This document shows, in pieces, positions 1 to 10,705 of a stretch of 64,000 nucleotides of DNA (within the stretch, counting starts at the first letter, position 1; every line of letters starts with the position of its first letter). This DNA is from Prunus persica. Its lineage: Eukaryota > Streptophyta > Magnoliopsida > Rosales > Rosaceae. Under the pieces are notes generated by a model. The model was not told the DNA's origin. It worked only from the letters and a program-made list of their open reading frames with translations, and did no database searches. Made by a program: the position numbers and the translations under genes. Where the stretch lies: contig NC_034009.1 in assembly GCF_000346465.2 (NCBI RefSeq), positions 694,053-758,052 of the forward strand, written 5' to 3'.

Positions 1-1
1 A

Positions 2-124
2 AACTCCTCTGTTGAAGAACTACTAGACTCTGGTGACAGTGATGATTTTGATACACTGCCACACCAAATGGCTGGATCACCAATCAAATTTGATCCATTA
101 TCACTTGCCATTCTTGAAAAATAA
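2..124 (+). CDS. C-terminal end of an unidentified protein (partial)
   Basis: The frame starting at base 2 is open from the window edge for 40 codons and ends in TAA at 122-124. The peptide is acidic and serine-rich (GDSDDFD near its start) and ends in FDPLSLAILEK. It reads like the last exon of a gene that begins to the left of the window. I do not recognise the family. No intron acceptor is visible within the open part. Coding status is inferred from composition only. Confidence 0.45.
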   Translation, partial: NSSVEELLDSGDSDDFDTLPHQMAGSPIKFDPLSLAILEK

Positions 125-378
125 GATGGCAATTGCTTTGCTACGAAGGTTTCCAACTTGGGAAACTTACCATCCATACTAATAAAAACTTTGAGAGCAT
201 ACAGAACACACAAAGAAAAGAATGGCACAGAAATAATGGAAATCATGAATGCACTATGCTATATATATTTACCTCTGAAGGCTAAAGCTCTCCTCATCAT
301 GTGACAAGTATGTTTCTGGTTTATTAGAATATTAAAGGAACCTACTTTATGTCGATAAAGCAAAGCTATTGTCCGAGT

Positions 379-382
<4 letters not shown>

Positions 383-411
<29 letters not shown>
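383..411. repeat. (CT)n microsatellite
   Basis: About 14 uninterrupted CT dinucleotides. It lies about 260 bp downstream of the stop codon of the left-edge gene and could be in its 3' flank. Confidence 0.9.
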
Positions 412-413
<2 letters not shown>

Positions 414-1839
414 TCAATTGACAAAAAGAATAAGCTCACCACCTTCCATTTCCTCCCCCAAGCAAATTCGTGCTTGCCAATATTCTTTCATGCCTCCTTG
501 CAGCCAATCAGAACCTGACAGCTCAGGCCCTTCTTAGCTAACTTGCCATGTAGGGTTACATGTTATGCAGTGAATCTTCCCCAGTGATGGTGACTGCATG
601 AAAATTTCAACCTTTTACTTTCATGGCTTTTTATATATCATGATCAGGGATTTTTGATGTCATTGATCATGTGATTTTCTTTAACACCCACATGCCTCAT
701 TCCCCTTCTTTTTACTTTCCAATTGAGTTTTATATGTAAAGTTTACACCTTCAATATATATAACACAAAACTTCATTTTCTGAAACATAAGCTAAGCTTG
801 TTTTATACAAGTGTACATCTGCTAATAGTTGCTTCATTAGTCTTAATTTTAAGCCAACTGAGATGGCCAACCTTATGACTGGTCCTACATTGCAGGAAAT
901 TAGTGGAACGCTCATACAAATGTTGGTACCAGAGGCTGCATTTATCAATATTATCATCCAAATAATCATTAGCGTTGAACCGGCCTTAAACCTAATTTTA
1001 TTTTAGGCCAGGATGTTGGATTAATTATTCTATAAGAATGAGTAAATGATGACTGTCTTTTCTGGATCTAACCATTAAACAAATAGTGATGAAAGCTATC
1101 AACACAGGTATACCTTGTTTGGCTTTTTCTTGGGGCATCATGAGCATATGTGTCTTTTGAAGAGGGTTTGGAGACACTCAAGCACCTCATCAGCTCAAGC
1201 AAATAAAGGTAAAAGCCATAGCTAGCAAGCACTGCCACTAATTTCTCTCCACCTCAAGTGGTGAGGCTGGCTTTGAAATGATTAAAATTTCCTTCATTTG
1301 TGTGGTGCTGTTAAGTTTGCAGCCATTTTAAGCTAACCATTTGGGTCAACGCCACTTGGAGGGAACCATTCCAAGTGAGGAAAATACAAATATATATTAT
1401 ACTATAGAGAAGGAAAAAGAGAGAATAAAGAATCTCAAAGGAACTCTCTTTATTTTTTCACTTTTTGTTTTGGCAAGTTTTGCAATATTATTCTAAGGCT
1501 AACTTGTTTGTCAATGCTATCTTACAAAACAAGCACATGGCTATGGATGAGGCTAAGCTACCTATATTATGTTTTTTTTTACATGCTTAGTTGAGGAGGA
1601 TTAGTAGGCAGAGGGCACGAGGCCATGTTTTCAAATGTTAGCTTTTGCTTTCTGTTTCCTTGATCATATATATCTTTATTCCTTCCTGTGTTTTGGACCT
1701 CAAAACCTTGAAACAGAAGGAAATAAATAAATAATGTCTCATTTCCAAACACACACACATCAGCAACAGCTTTTAGATTAAATTAGAGATGGAGAAGGAG
1801 CTTGATCAATGAGTGGATGACAAGTCATGAGTGGGGACT

Positions 1840-1920
1840 CAGTGCCTCTATCTATATAATATTGTTACTCTTGTGACAGGCAGTGCCTCTATCTATATAA
1901 TATTGTTACTCTGTGACAGG
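1840..1920 (+). repeat. 41-bp tandem duplication
   Basis: Two adjacent, almost identical copies (1840-1880 and 1881-1920) differ by one missing base. Each begins CAGTGCCTCTATC and ends GTGACAGG. It looks like a young replication-slippage or repair product in noncoding DNA. Confidence 0.9.
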
Positions 1921-4344
1921 CCTTGCTTAATTTTCTTACAATCTTCCATCAGTTTCTCTGTCTTGAAGATAAGAATTTTGCAGCCTAGCAAAGCAAAATA
2001 GACACATTCATTGTGCCTGGTTGTCCAGTTTCTCTGTTTCTACCATTATCTATTTATAGTCACATTTCTCTTATGGTTTGTGGAGTGATGTTCGCTTATG
2101 AAACTTATGTTATCAGACAAATACTTATCTCGCATAAATCTGAACCCCAAATTTAAAAAGGAACCAAACTAATTTGTGGTCCGGATACAGTAAGAGAACA
2201 TCTCTCACGATTTCTGCAGCTATTTCATGTTGTCTGATGCATGTTATAGGAGCTTTCAGAGGTGGCTCTGCTCATGTGGCTACGGACTATGATAAATTGA
2301 TAATATAATAACAGCATATACAACTGGGGTACATTGCATATAAACAACAGATCTAGTCATTTGTAATTATCATTTAAATATTTTATTTTATTTTTGTAAA
2401 CATGTTGAATATTCTACATCTGTGGTCTGGTGTGTGTGTCTGCGAGCATTTAAGTATATGGGGGACAGAGAAATTTGTCCCTTGTCAACAGTTTATAACC
2501 TTAGCTCACAACAACAACAACAACTACCCTCAAAACTATAATTAGTTTAAAGTATCATGGCATCATGGATAACCAATTAATTAATCACTCATTTGGGCTC
2601 AATTAAGCTGACCCTCAAATCAGAAAGAAAGAAAAACGAACAGGTTCATTTCTGGTGCAACTGCTTCAAGAATTTGACTATTATATGTATATATGACTTC
2701 CCTTTTACTTTATTCTTCTCATCAACCTTTTTTTTAAAAAGGGTTTTGATCAACCTTTTTGCAAGGAAGTTCACCCCTCCACGCCAACCCCCTTTAATTT
2801 CCCTCACTGCTGCTAATCCTACACAGAAGCACCATATATATAAAGTTAGATAAGATGAAAACATGACAAAAGATAGTGTAAAAGATGAAAACAACTGCAT
2901 CAAAGTGGAATTCTTCTTGTTCAAATGATTCCATCTTTTGTTTTACATCACTTAGTCTTTCCATCTTTTCTAGCTCACAAGAAAGAATTTGTCTAGGAAG
3001 GGAATCGCAATTTTTTTTTTCTTAAAGATTTATTAGTGTTGCCACATACTCACGTAATATCTGATAATTGAGACATAGTGGTACTTTTATTCTACAATGT
3101 TGGAAGATGTCTCAAGTTCGATTTCCCCTTCCAAAGAAATGATAATACTTAGTTCAATATCATTTGAGTACCAAATCATGTCATAAAGTACCAAATATTA
3201 TGGATCCATCTTCTAAACCCAAATTAAGAACCAAATTAAGACTTGATCATGGATGCATATACATGCATGAATTTAATAATCTTTGCGATATGTATAAAAA
3301 TGAATACGTAGGCAGGCAGCAAAACCTCTTGGAAGTTGAACTAGAAAACCTTATCCTGCTGAAAACTAAGTTGTATTTTTTTTTCTTTAATCCCAAACTA
3401 AGTTGAACTTTGCTCATCTGTTCATGAGTAACATCATGACTTCCACCACAACCACCAATTCATCCAAATACTAATTTATTTTAATTAAAAAAAAGTAGCA
3501 TGGAGTGCGCTTTATCGTTTATTTTGACAAAGCATGATTACCAATGCCGTTGTGGTTATCAACTTATCATTAGTTAAATCATGGCTAACTAAGGTAGGCA
3601 GAGAAAAGATGTGGGCCATTGTAAATTTGTAATGTAATGTAAAGAGAAATCAAAGACATTGCTTAAAATTTTTAGTTATACTTTTCAATATGCTTTTTAA
3701 TTAATATATAATTAAACCATCGACTCTTTCTCGTAACATGACCATGTCTAGGTAGTAGTAGTTTATCAATTTCAATTTTAAAAGGTTTCTCTCTTGCGAA
3801 ATCAATTGTCAGTTTAGTTATTGTCTCTAATATGCAATTTATCCATGAAAATTTAAAAAGATGTTCACAAAACGCTTCAAGGCTTATGCCTCGCTCGCTC
3901 AGGAGCACAAAAAATGTCTCGCTTTTCAAAACTGTAGTTAAAACTTCAAAACTGTTCTGAATTGCAGAATTAGCTTTATTTCCTTAAATTCATAATGGTT
4001 GAAATTGAAACTTATAAGAGAAACGTGTCTAAACTGGCAATTAGCTGTACGGGTTTATTTGCATGAAGTCATGGCGTTTTATTTGCAGAAACTGATTCCC
4101 CATTGACATGTTCAAGTCTTAGGATAAGCCTTTAGTTCACCAAATAACACAAAGGTCACCTTTGAATATATCATACTATTGGCACCAACTCCCATTACAT
4201 AAAGTTTTAACACTTGGTTTATTTGATCCATTTTTCTTTTGCTTGTAATTTTTGTTTGTCTAAACACTTGTGGGGTCGAGAAAATCAGTGTGACATATTC
4301 AGAGCAGAGTTTCTAAACGTGAGGGTGTTTAACTGGAAGGAGTC

Positions 4345-4455
4345 TTTTTTATTTTATATAAAATAAAAAAAAGGATATTGGGGAAGAGGAGAATCGAACC
4401 TAGGACCTAGGATGCAAAGGTAAATGCTCTTATCCACTTGAGCTGCATTGGAACT
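4345..4455 (-). mobile_element. tRNA-derived SINE-like sequence
   Basis: Read on the minus strand there is a box-A-like block (GCTCAAGTGGATAAGAGC, 4443-4426) followed about 25 bp later by a box-B-like block (GGTTCGATTC, 4400-4391) and then an A/T-rich tail. That order and spacing is typical of a tRNA-derived SINE head. The sequence does not fold into a complete tRNA, and I could not define clear target-site duplications. Confidence 0.5.
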
Positions 4456-4812
4456 TGTTTTTGTTCTGCAATGTAGTTTGACGGTCGAGGTTCCAACCAT
4501 TCTTGAAAACCTTGTTCAAAGAAGACAATGAGGTACAACAGAACAATCGATCACATTCATGAGGTTTAAGAAATTTAACCATCACATTCATGAATCCCTT
4601 CTCTCTCTCTCCATCACATATTAGTGTTTCATGTGAGTTTGGGGTTTGTCTGCATGAAGATGTACCTCCACCTTCAGCAATTACCATGCCATGCAATGTG
4701 ATGAAGCTTTCATTTGGGTGGCTTGGGAGCCTCTGGTTTTTTCCATGGCTGTTGGTGAAGACCCTATTTTTTTTCCTACAACAGTCATCTCTGTCTCAAC
4801 AACTTTACCCTA

Positions 4813-5125
4813 TATCTATTTGCCACAGCTATCTCATATTCTCATTCTCATTCTCATTCTCATTCTCATTCTCGCTAGAAGAACCTTGCCCTATATCTGG
4901 GTTCTGTAAGCAGTATGTTAAACTAGTAATAAAGGCATCTATTTGCCACAGCTATCTCATATTCTCATTCTCATTCTTGCTAGAAGAACCTTGCCCTATA
5001 TCCGGGTTCTGTACGAAGTATGTTAAACTAGTAATAAAGGCATCTATTTGCCACAGCTATCTCAAATTCTCATTTTCATTCTTGCTAGAAGGATCTTGCC
5101 CTATATCTGAGTTCTGTATGCAGTA
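4813..5125 (+). repeat. Three-copy tandem repeat (about 105-123 bp units)
   Basis: Three head-to-tail units each start with ATCTATTTGCCACAGC (near 4814, 4937 and 5042) and end near GGGTTCTGTA. The first unit is longer because of extra CATTCT hexamers. An ATG-initiated 178-codon frame (4590-5126) runs through all three units because all length differences are multiples of three. It has no recognised domain, so I do not call it a gene. Confidence 0.85.
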
Positions 5126-5434
5126 AGCTTGAACATAAAGATAATCTAGGACCACAGCATATGATACTAAATTTTATTGTACTAAGGTGTACATGTGGAT
5201 GTGAAGCATGTGAATGTGTTCGTTTCGTTGCAATGGAAAACACAACAGAATCATCTAGTGCACATGGAGACAAATGAAACATCAAAGCATCCAAGCTTTA
5301 ATGATCATTGTCTCTGGGTAGTTTGATAGTTCTTAAAATGACTAGGTTGCTGTGCACATCTTTATTTTTCATTGTAAAGAATGCTAGATTCTTATCACAA
5401 TAAGTAAAGAACGTAAGATAAAACAAAAATCTCC

Positions 5435-5697
5435 TTAAATAACTTCCACCAGAGTAAAGACTTTCTTCTCTTGCTTCAGAAGACTATTAAGACATTCCTG
5501 TTCTGCAAAGGACGTGATTAATTTTTCATTCATGTCGAAACACAGCCAACACAGGTTCTCCCCATGTTTGAAGTATCCAAAGAACATGCCATGCACTAAT
5601 CTTGTAATTTCATTTCCCAAAAACATGGCATAGTAGTTTTGATGTCCTACATGTACAATTTTCAGTGATGGTTTGTGGTGGAATGTGCATCTAGGCA
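5435..5697 (-). CDS. Possible small ORF or terminal exon, unidentified
   Basis: A minus-strand frame of 87 codons starts at an ATG and ends in TAA. It encodes an amphipathic, Cys/His/Phe-rich peptide that includes HVGHQNYYAMFLG and a Lys/Glu-rich end. The composition is more protein-like than the neighbouring chance frames, and an acceptor-like TTAG sits just upstream of the ATG, so it could be a last exon or a gene remnant. I do not recognise it and found no upstream exon. It could also be a chance frame. Confidence 0.2.
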
Positions 5698-5698
5698 T

Positions 5699-6856
5699 GC
5701 TTCTAAGTTGAACAAGAACCCGCAGTGAGGGTGTGCATCGCTTTTCCTATTTCCCTTTTAAAGGAAAAGAAGGCTTACTAACAGAAGTAGATCTCAACGG
5801 TCTTTGTACTAGAAACTCAGAGCACGCCTACTAACACAGAAAGGCAAGAGATGACCTACAAGAAAGGTGATTGCCTCTTCTCCTTCCTTTATCTGATTAT
5901 AATATCATATTGTTTCCTTTCAGTCCTCTTACTCCTCCACAGAATATTAACCCACTCAAACATTTAGAGGATGATACATGCTCCATATATACGAATCCAC
6001 ATCAAAGCAGTATCCCTAGCTAATGAGACTCTTTCCTACAGTAACAGATTACAAATGCAAATAGTGTAGAGGACAGAAAAACAAACCACAGAAGTTGACA
6101 GTTTTAGCCAATGGTCAATCAATCCTTGAGCTAAGGACAAGGGACCATGCTCTAGAGACTAGAACACATACATGGGCACGACGCCACAAAATAAGCTTTT
6201 TGTTCTTGTCAAAAAACCTATGACCTCTTAGGTCCAACCACTTACATCTACATCAAAGGACCATTGCCAAGGCTTATAATATCTAGCAATTAACAACTCA
6301 CATCACAAATGATGTAAAAGATACATAATCTAAAACCTTGATTTGTAAAGTCGCAAACGGAATTAGAGATGTAATAAGTTATGAGTTTTCACAATCTGTA
6401 ACAGAACCCAGCGTAATTGTGTTTAAAATCCTCCTATATCGAATTGTATCTGTGTTGGCCAACAAGCATCTCCACAGGTCCATGGTGATTCAATAAACTT
6501 CAAAGGTTGAGACTAAGCTACAGCTCTTATAGAGGCACCTCAATATTGATTAAAGTTTATAAATTTTGCTTTATTATGTTACGAATTCAGTTCAGTTTTC
6601 TGAAATTCCAAATAATCAATCAATTCCAAATCATGATGCAAATAATAAGAATTACAGAAATCAATGGTACATGAAATTGGCTCACTTCATACATTTCTAA
6701 GTTAAGTATACAACAAACTCACAATGACATATTTTCCAACATCAATTATTCAACACACCACAAATTTAAACAATGAAATCTCAACAGCTATTAATCAAGC
6801 CAAAGTTAAGACAACAACCCCAAATTAGACAATGCCATTCATTCTCTTATTTCGTA
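5699..6856. other. Intergenic, no gene seen
   Basis: AT-rich sequence without credible coding potential. The part near 6700-6856 is probably 3' UTR and downstream flank of the minus-strand SERF gene. Confidence 0.5.
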
Positions 6857-7349
6857 CTATTTGCTTTTACCTCCGGAAGAATTCCCTCCCGGAGCTGCCC
6901 CCGCGGCCTTCTTCGCCTGCTTTTCTTGGAGCGCTTTCGCATCCCTGCCATTCATTTTTCAAGAAACAAAATATTTACAAATTGGGTTGTCTCAAAAGAA
7001 ATAAAAATAAAAACCCAAAAAGAAATAGAAAAGAAAAAGATAAAAGATTGGAACTTGGACCTCTCTCGGCGCTGTTCTGGGGTCAAGCCATCGTCCTTGT
7101 TCTTACCCTTGCCGCCCCGAGCCTGAGCTCTTTCCCGATCTTTCTCTCTCTGGTTGCCGCGTGATCAAATCTCAGAATCAAAGAAAACACCCAATTTTGT
7201 TTTTGTTCGTACCAAAATTACTTCCAATAATAATAACGAAACAGAATTGAAGTGTTGAGAAACACGAGATTAAACAGAAATTCTGAAGCAGATTAAAAAA
7301 AAAGCCTAACATGATGTATGAAATCAACAATGGAAAGGATATGAGTCAT
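6857..7349 (-). CDS. SERF/4F5-family small protein (64 aa)
   Basis: Three exons on the minus strand (7349-7343, 7160-7061, 6944-6857) join to 65 codons. The product starts MTRGNQREKDRERAQARGGK and contains DDGLTPEQRRERDAKALQEK, the hallmark of the plant 4F5/SERF (small EDRK-rich factor) family. Animal and worm SERF proteins are small, charged, nucleic-acid-binding proteins that promote amyloid aggregation; the plant role is little known. The C-terminus is Gly/Ala/Lys-rich. Exon 1 supplies only ATG-ACT-C. Intron 2 (6945-7060) is GT-AG. Intron 1 (7161-7342) starts ATATCCTTT and ends AC, a U12-type AT-AC intron, and only this splice restores MTRGNQ. An in-frame stop directly upstream of exon 2 rules out a start inside the intron. 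Confidence 0.9.
7161..7342 (-). other. U12-type AT-AC intron in the SERF gene
   Basis: On the minus strand the intron begins with ATATCCTTT (7342-7334), an exact match to the U12 donor consensus, and ends with AC (7162-7161). A branch-site-like TTCTTTGAT (7185-7177) matches 8 of 9 consensus positions, with its branch A 17 nt from the 3' end, inside the usual U12 window. No GT-AG alternative gives an open frame to the ATG. Confidence 0.85.
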
Positions 7350-8399
7350 GATGCGAAGCGCCAAAGTCAAGAGCCAAGAAGCGAAGAAGGGCAAGAGGCC
7401 GCGAGCAAGAGCAAGTCAATTGGGAAAGAGATTTGGGTTCCAAGTAGAAAGGCTTTTGGTCCTGTTTTTGTTTTTTGTTTTTTGTTTTTTTCTGTTCAAA
7501 GTTGCAAGTTGTAGCCAAGTTAGGGTGGCGGCACCAATTCTTTACCCTAAATATGTGATGTACCCAATCATACGGCTCACATGCGGTGTGAGGAGGCACA
7601 CCACAGCCATCATATGGAAGAGAAATGCTACCGCAGTGACAGCGTTTGACTATTGATACATGTAACATGTCTTGTGACATTACATGCATTACGCTTAAAA
7701 ATGAATTTCTGTTTTTTTTTCGTTGGTTAACACATGGGTATTGAAATAATTTAAATTCTTTATTTTTTTTGCGTGCACTAACATAAGGAATAAAAAAAAT
7801 TAGGATTATGTTGCTTTCACGTTAAAATTCGTAATTGAATACCCTCAAAATGGAAAATGAAATCAGCTAAAAAAATAGTTAATCTGATTTCAATTCCTTA
7901 ATTTTCCTATTTAAATTTCCCAATTTATGACTTCTTCCATTCTTAATATTAACATTCTACCTATACATTGAAGTTTGAATCATGTGAGCTAAACCCGAGA
8001 CTCCTATTAATTCCAATGTGATTATAAAAGAATCACATCAATAAAACAAATTAAATAAATAAAAATGATCTGTCACAAGCGTGGTCAGCTAGTTGCAAAG
8101 AAACTTCGCCTTGAACATTGATTTGAATCCCCAAACTAATTTTGGCTCAAAGAAATCTGATTGAGTATATATATACTACTTTTTTTTTTTTTCTTTTCTG
8201 GTGATTATTTCTCATATGTAATCAACAAATAGGTAGACAAAGTACTAAAAGGTTGAATATTATGACTATCACATGCGAATTTTTATTGACACCCCCAAGA
8301 AGTGATGTGTTTTTTCATTATTACTTGGTCTATTTTTTCGTACATTTATTCTCGCAAACATACAAAAGACATTGGGTAAATTAATTATTTGTTTGGGTT
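7350..8399. other. Intergenic, no gene seen
   Basis: This stretch holds the upstream region of the SERF gene and the 3' flank of the first GASA gene. It is AT-rich with poly-T and poly-A runs. Overlapping open frames at 7311-7689 are not conserved-looking. Confidence 0.5.
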
Positions 8400-9205
8400 T
8401 CATGGGCACTTGGGGCCTCCTTCCTTGGTCTTCCAGTTGTTGTAGCATGGACATTCTTCCTTGTGTCCATATGTGCCTGAAGGAACACATAGACACTTGT
8501 TGCAGCACATGTTGCAGAATTCAATACATGGGTTCTTGTGTGAAGTTGCTGAGCATCGATATGCACATGCCCCTCCGCATTCTGATTAAAACATCAAATA
8601 CAATAACAAAAAATTATCAAAAATAAAAATCAAGGTATCAACAAGTATCAAGTTTTTTTTTTCCCTTATTCAATTATTTAGTAAATTAGCTAAACTATAA
8701 TAAATTGTATGAGAAAAATTAGGGTTATGTTTGAAATGAAAGTAAAAGTTTGAGAAATGAGTTACGTACGTTCAGCACGAAGTGATCCCTCACCGCCGGT
8801 CTGTAAAAAAATCGAACCACAAAGAAAACAGAAAATAAGGGAGAGATTATTCAAAGATATTCACAAAATAATAATTCTATAAATAACGGCCATTTTAGTT
8901 GTGAAAATCTCGTTCATGAGTACCTTCATGGATATCAAGATGAGGTTGGTTCTAGGATTTGAGTGTAAAATTATAAGAAAGCCATTGATTAGATTTAGCA
9001 CTTAGTTTTTATTTGATGTAAACAGTTTTCAAAATCCCTAACTTTCATGCATAAGTGATTGCTTCCAAAATTCAGTAAAGAAACTTACTGGACGAACACT
9101 TCCATCAGCACGCCCCGGACTCTGAGCCTGCAGTAAAAATATATATGATGAGCAATTTTATTTTTTAAAGAACAAAGATAGACATACAGCTAGCTGATTA
9201 GTATG

Positions 9206-9256
<51 letters not shown>

Positions 9257-9334
9257 CATTACCATGACATCAATGGTGCAGATCAAGGCAAAGATGAGAA
9301 AGAAAGCAGTGGAAAAACATGAGAGCCTGGCCAT
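8400..9334 (-). CDS. GASA/snakin cysteine-rich peptide (107 aa)
   Basis: Four minus-strand exons: 9334-9263 (signal peptide, starts MARLSCFSTAFFLIF), 9127-9089, 8800-8770 and 8581-8400. All introns are GT-AG and the joined frame is 108 codons including TGA. The mature C-terminal domain, about 60 residues, has the twelve cysteines of the gibberellin-stimulated GASA/snakin family, including the CXXXC, CC and CXC spacings and the terminal GPKCP. These secreted, disulfide-rich peptides act in growth, redox balance and antimicrobial defence. Exon sizes 39, 31 and 182 are identical to those of the gene at 13103-13719, so the two are tandem paralogues. A long (GA)n tract lies in intron 1 beside the donor site. 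Confidence 0.93.
9209..9255. repeat. (GA)n microsatellite in GASA intron 1
   Basis: About 23 GA repeats end a few bases from the exon 1 donor of the minus-strand GASA gene, so length changes could affect its splicing. On the transcribed strand it reads as a CT tract. Confidence 0.9.
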
Positions 9335-9611
9335 GTTTAATTAATTGTAAATTTTCTAGTTTCAGGGGAGAATGGAACGTTGTTCAGGAATATGATGCAT
9401 GTGAGCAAGGTCATCACATATATATATGTGCATACATATACGTATATGGGAGGGCACATCTATGTTTCTTTAACTATATGGTAATTTCTTCCTCTATATA
9501 TATATATATATATTCCTTATAGATATATACATGCATATGTATATATAGGATACATGCATATATATAGGAGGTGTGTTTACACTGGATATATATTTCTTTA
9601 ACTAGATATTT
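9335..9611. promoter_or_regulatory. 5' flank of first GASA gene, AT-rich
   Basis: This is the region directly upstream of the GASA start codon. It is dominated by TATATA-type low-complexity sequence, so a unique TATA box cannot be chosen. Confidence 0.3.
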
Positions 9612-9807
9612 GCAAATTAAAAACCATACTAAATTGGAGCCAAAGATATGGTAATTTCTTCCTATATATTTAGGATTAGATATGTTCAATGAGATAAAAA
9701 TTAAAAACCATGCTCAATTGGAGCCAAATGTAGGATCACTTCCTACATACACGTATGTATATATAGGAAAGTGTGCTTGCAAATTAAAAACCATACTCGA
9801 TTGGAGC

Positions 9808-9811
<4 letters not shown>
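9612..9811 (+). repeat. Three spaced copies of a 33-bp motif
   Basis: The block AAATTAAAAACCATACT followed by (A/C)(A/G)ATTGGAGCCAAA occurs at about 9612-9644, 9694-9728 and 9779-9811. The copies are separated by TA-rich spacers that also share GGTAATTTCTTCCT. An (AT)n run follows at about 9811-9840. Confidence 0.75.
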
Positions 9812-9844
<33 letters not shown>

Positions 9845-10047
9845 ATTTATTTCTTTATGCATTTCAAGTAAAGTAAAAGCAAATAAAATGAATAAATTTT
9901 TATCATTTTCTTACCAGCAATATTAAGAGAGGAGGATATTTTGTTAATATAACAATTAATTTTGGGCCACTGAACAAAATTGAGTTGGGCCTCCTAAACA
10001 AAAAGAGTTGGATTTTAACAATAGTTTTATTTTCTTCTATATTTCTA

Positions 10048-10231
10048 TTAGTCCTGATTTCTTGGACCACAGGAGTCTAAGAGATTGTGGTCACTCACCG
10101 TTGGATATTAATCTAATGGTTCAAAAAAATTTCTTAAAAGGAGTTCAAGATTGAGTGAACCGTTGAATTTATATCCAACGGTGAGTGACCACAAATCTCT
10201 TGGACTCCTGTGGTCCAAGAGATCGGGACTG
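10048..10231. mobile_element. Mutator-like MITE with long TIRs
   Basis: Terminal inverted repeats of about 70 bp (containing CTTGGACCACAGGAGTC and GTGGTCACTCACCGTTGG on the left, with their complements on the right) enclose a short centre. The 9-bp sequence ATATTTCTA flanks both ends (10039-10047 and 10232-10240). A 9-bp target-site duplication with long TIRs fits a nonautonomous Mutator-like element. Confidence 0.8.
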
Positions 10232-10240
10232 ATATTTCTA

Positions 10241-10705
10241 ATACTTTTACCTTCCGTTTGGATGAAGAAATTAAAAATTGTATAGAATTTTTTAATGACA
10301 AAATTTATATCTTCATCGTTTAAATTTATGACAATTAATAATTTCAGTATTTGGATTTATGTATGTCAAATTTTGTAAATGATAGAAATTATAGTAAAAA
10401 CCAAATTCATGCTCAACCAAAATTGCGAAATGACGCTTCATTTGGCAAACAATAAATTCGGGAATCTTACTTCCCAATTTCCACAATTTTTTCTATGATT
10501 AAGTTGCCAAACAATAGAAATATCAATTTCTCCTCCTCAAATTCTGACTCTTAGCTAAATCTTTAGTTATTTTCCCCCTTCCAATGAAGGGTATATATAT
10601 TTTTTCCCTACATATGTATGGGTCAACTTTATACATTTTGTACCCCTGATCCGCTTGGCCGTGTGTTGCTGCCCATGCCTATCTATTGGGTCGTGTAGCA
10701 TATAT
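10241..10705. other. Intergenic and degraded repeat
   Basis: AT-rich sequence with no gene. The last 80 bases before 10705 show weak similarity to the missing 3' end of the GASA pseudogene (TTGGGTCGTGTAGCAT compares with TTCCAGTTGTTGTAGCAT in the intact genes). Confidence 0.4.

Larger units (their letters stand above)
125..4344. other. Gene-poor AT-rich intergenic region
   Basis: I see no convincing gene. Contents are a (CT)n microsatellite at about 383-411, a 41-bp tandem duplication at 1840-1920, AT-rich sequence, and a weak tRNA-box-like stretch at about 3095-3140 that may be a SINE remnant. Short open frames here have no recognisable domains. Confidence 0.6.

Noticed and set aside
7311..7689. 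Frames on both strands around the SERF first exon
   Set aside because: They overlap the U12 intron and tiny exon 1, have no domains, and are explained by the spliced SERF model.
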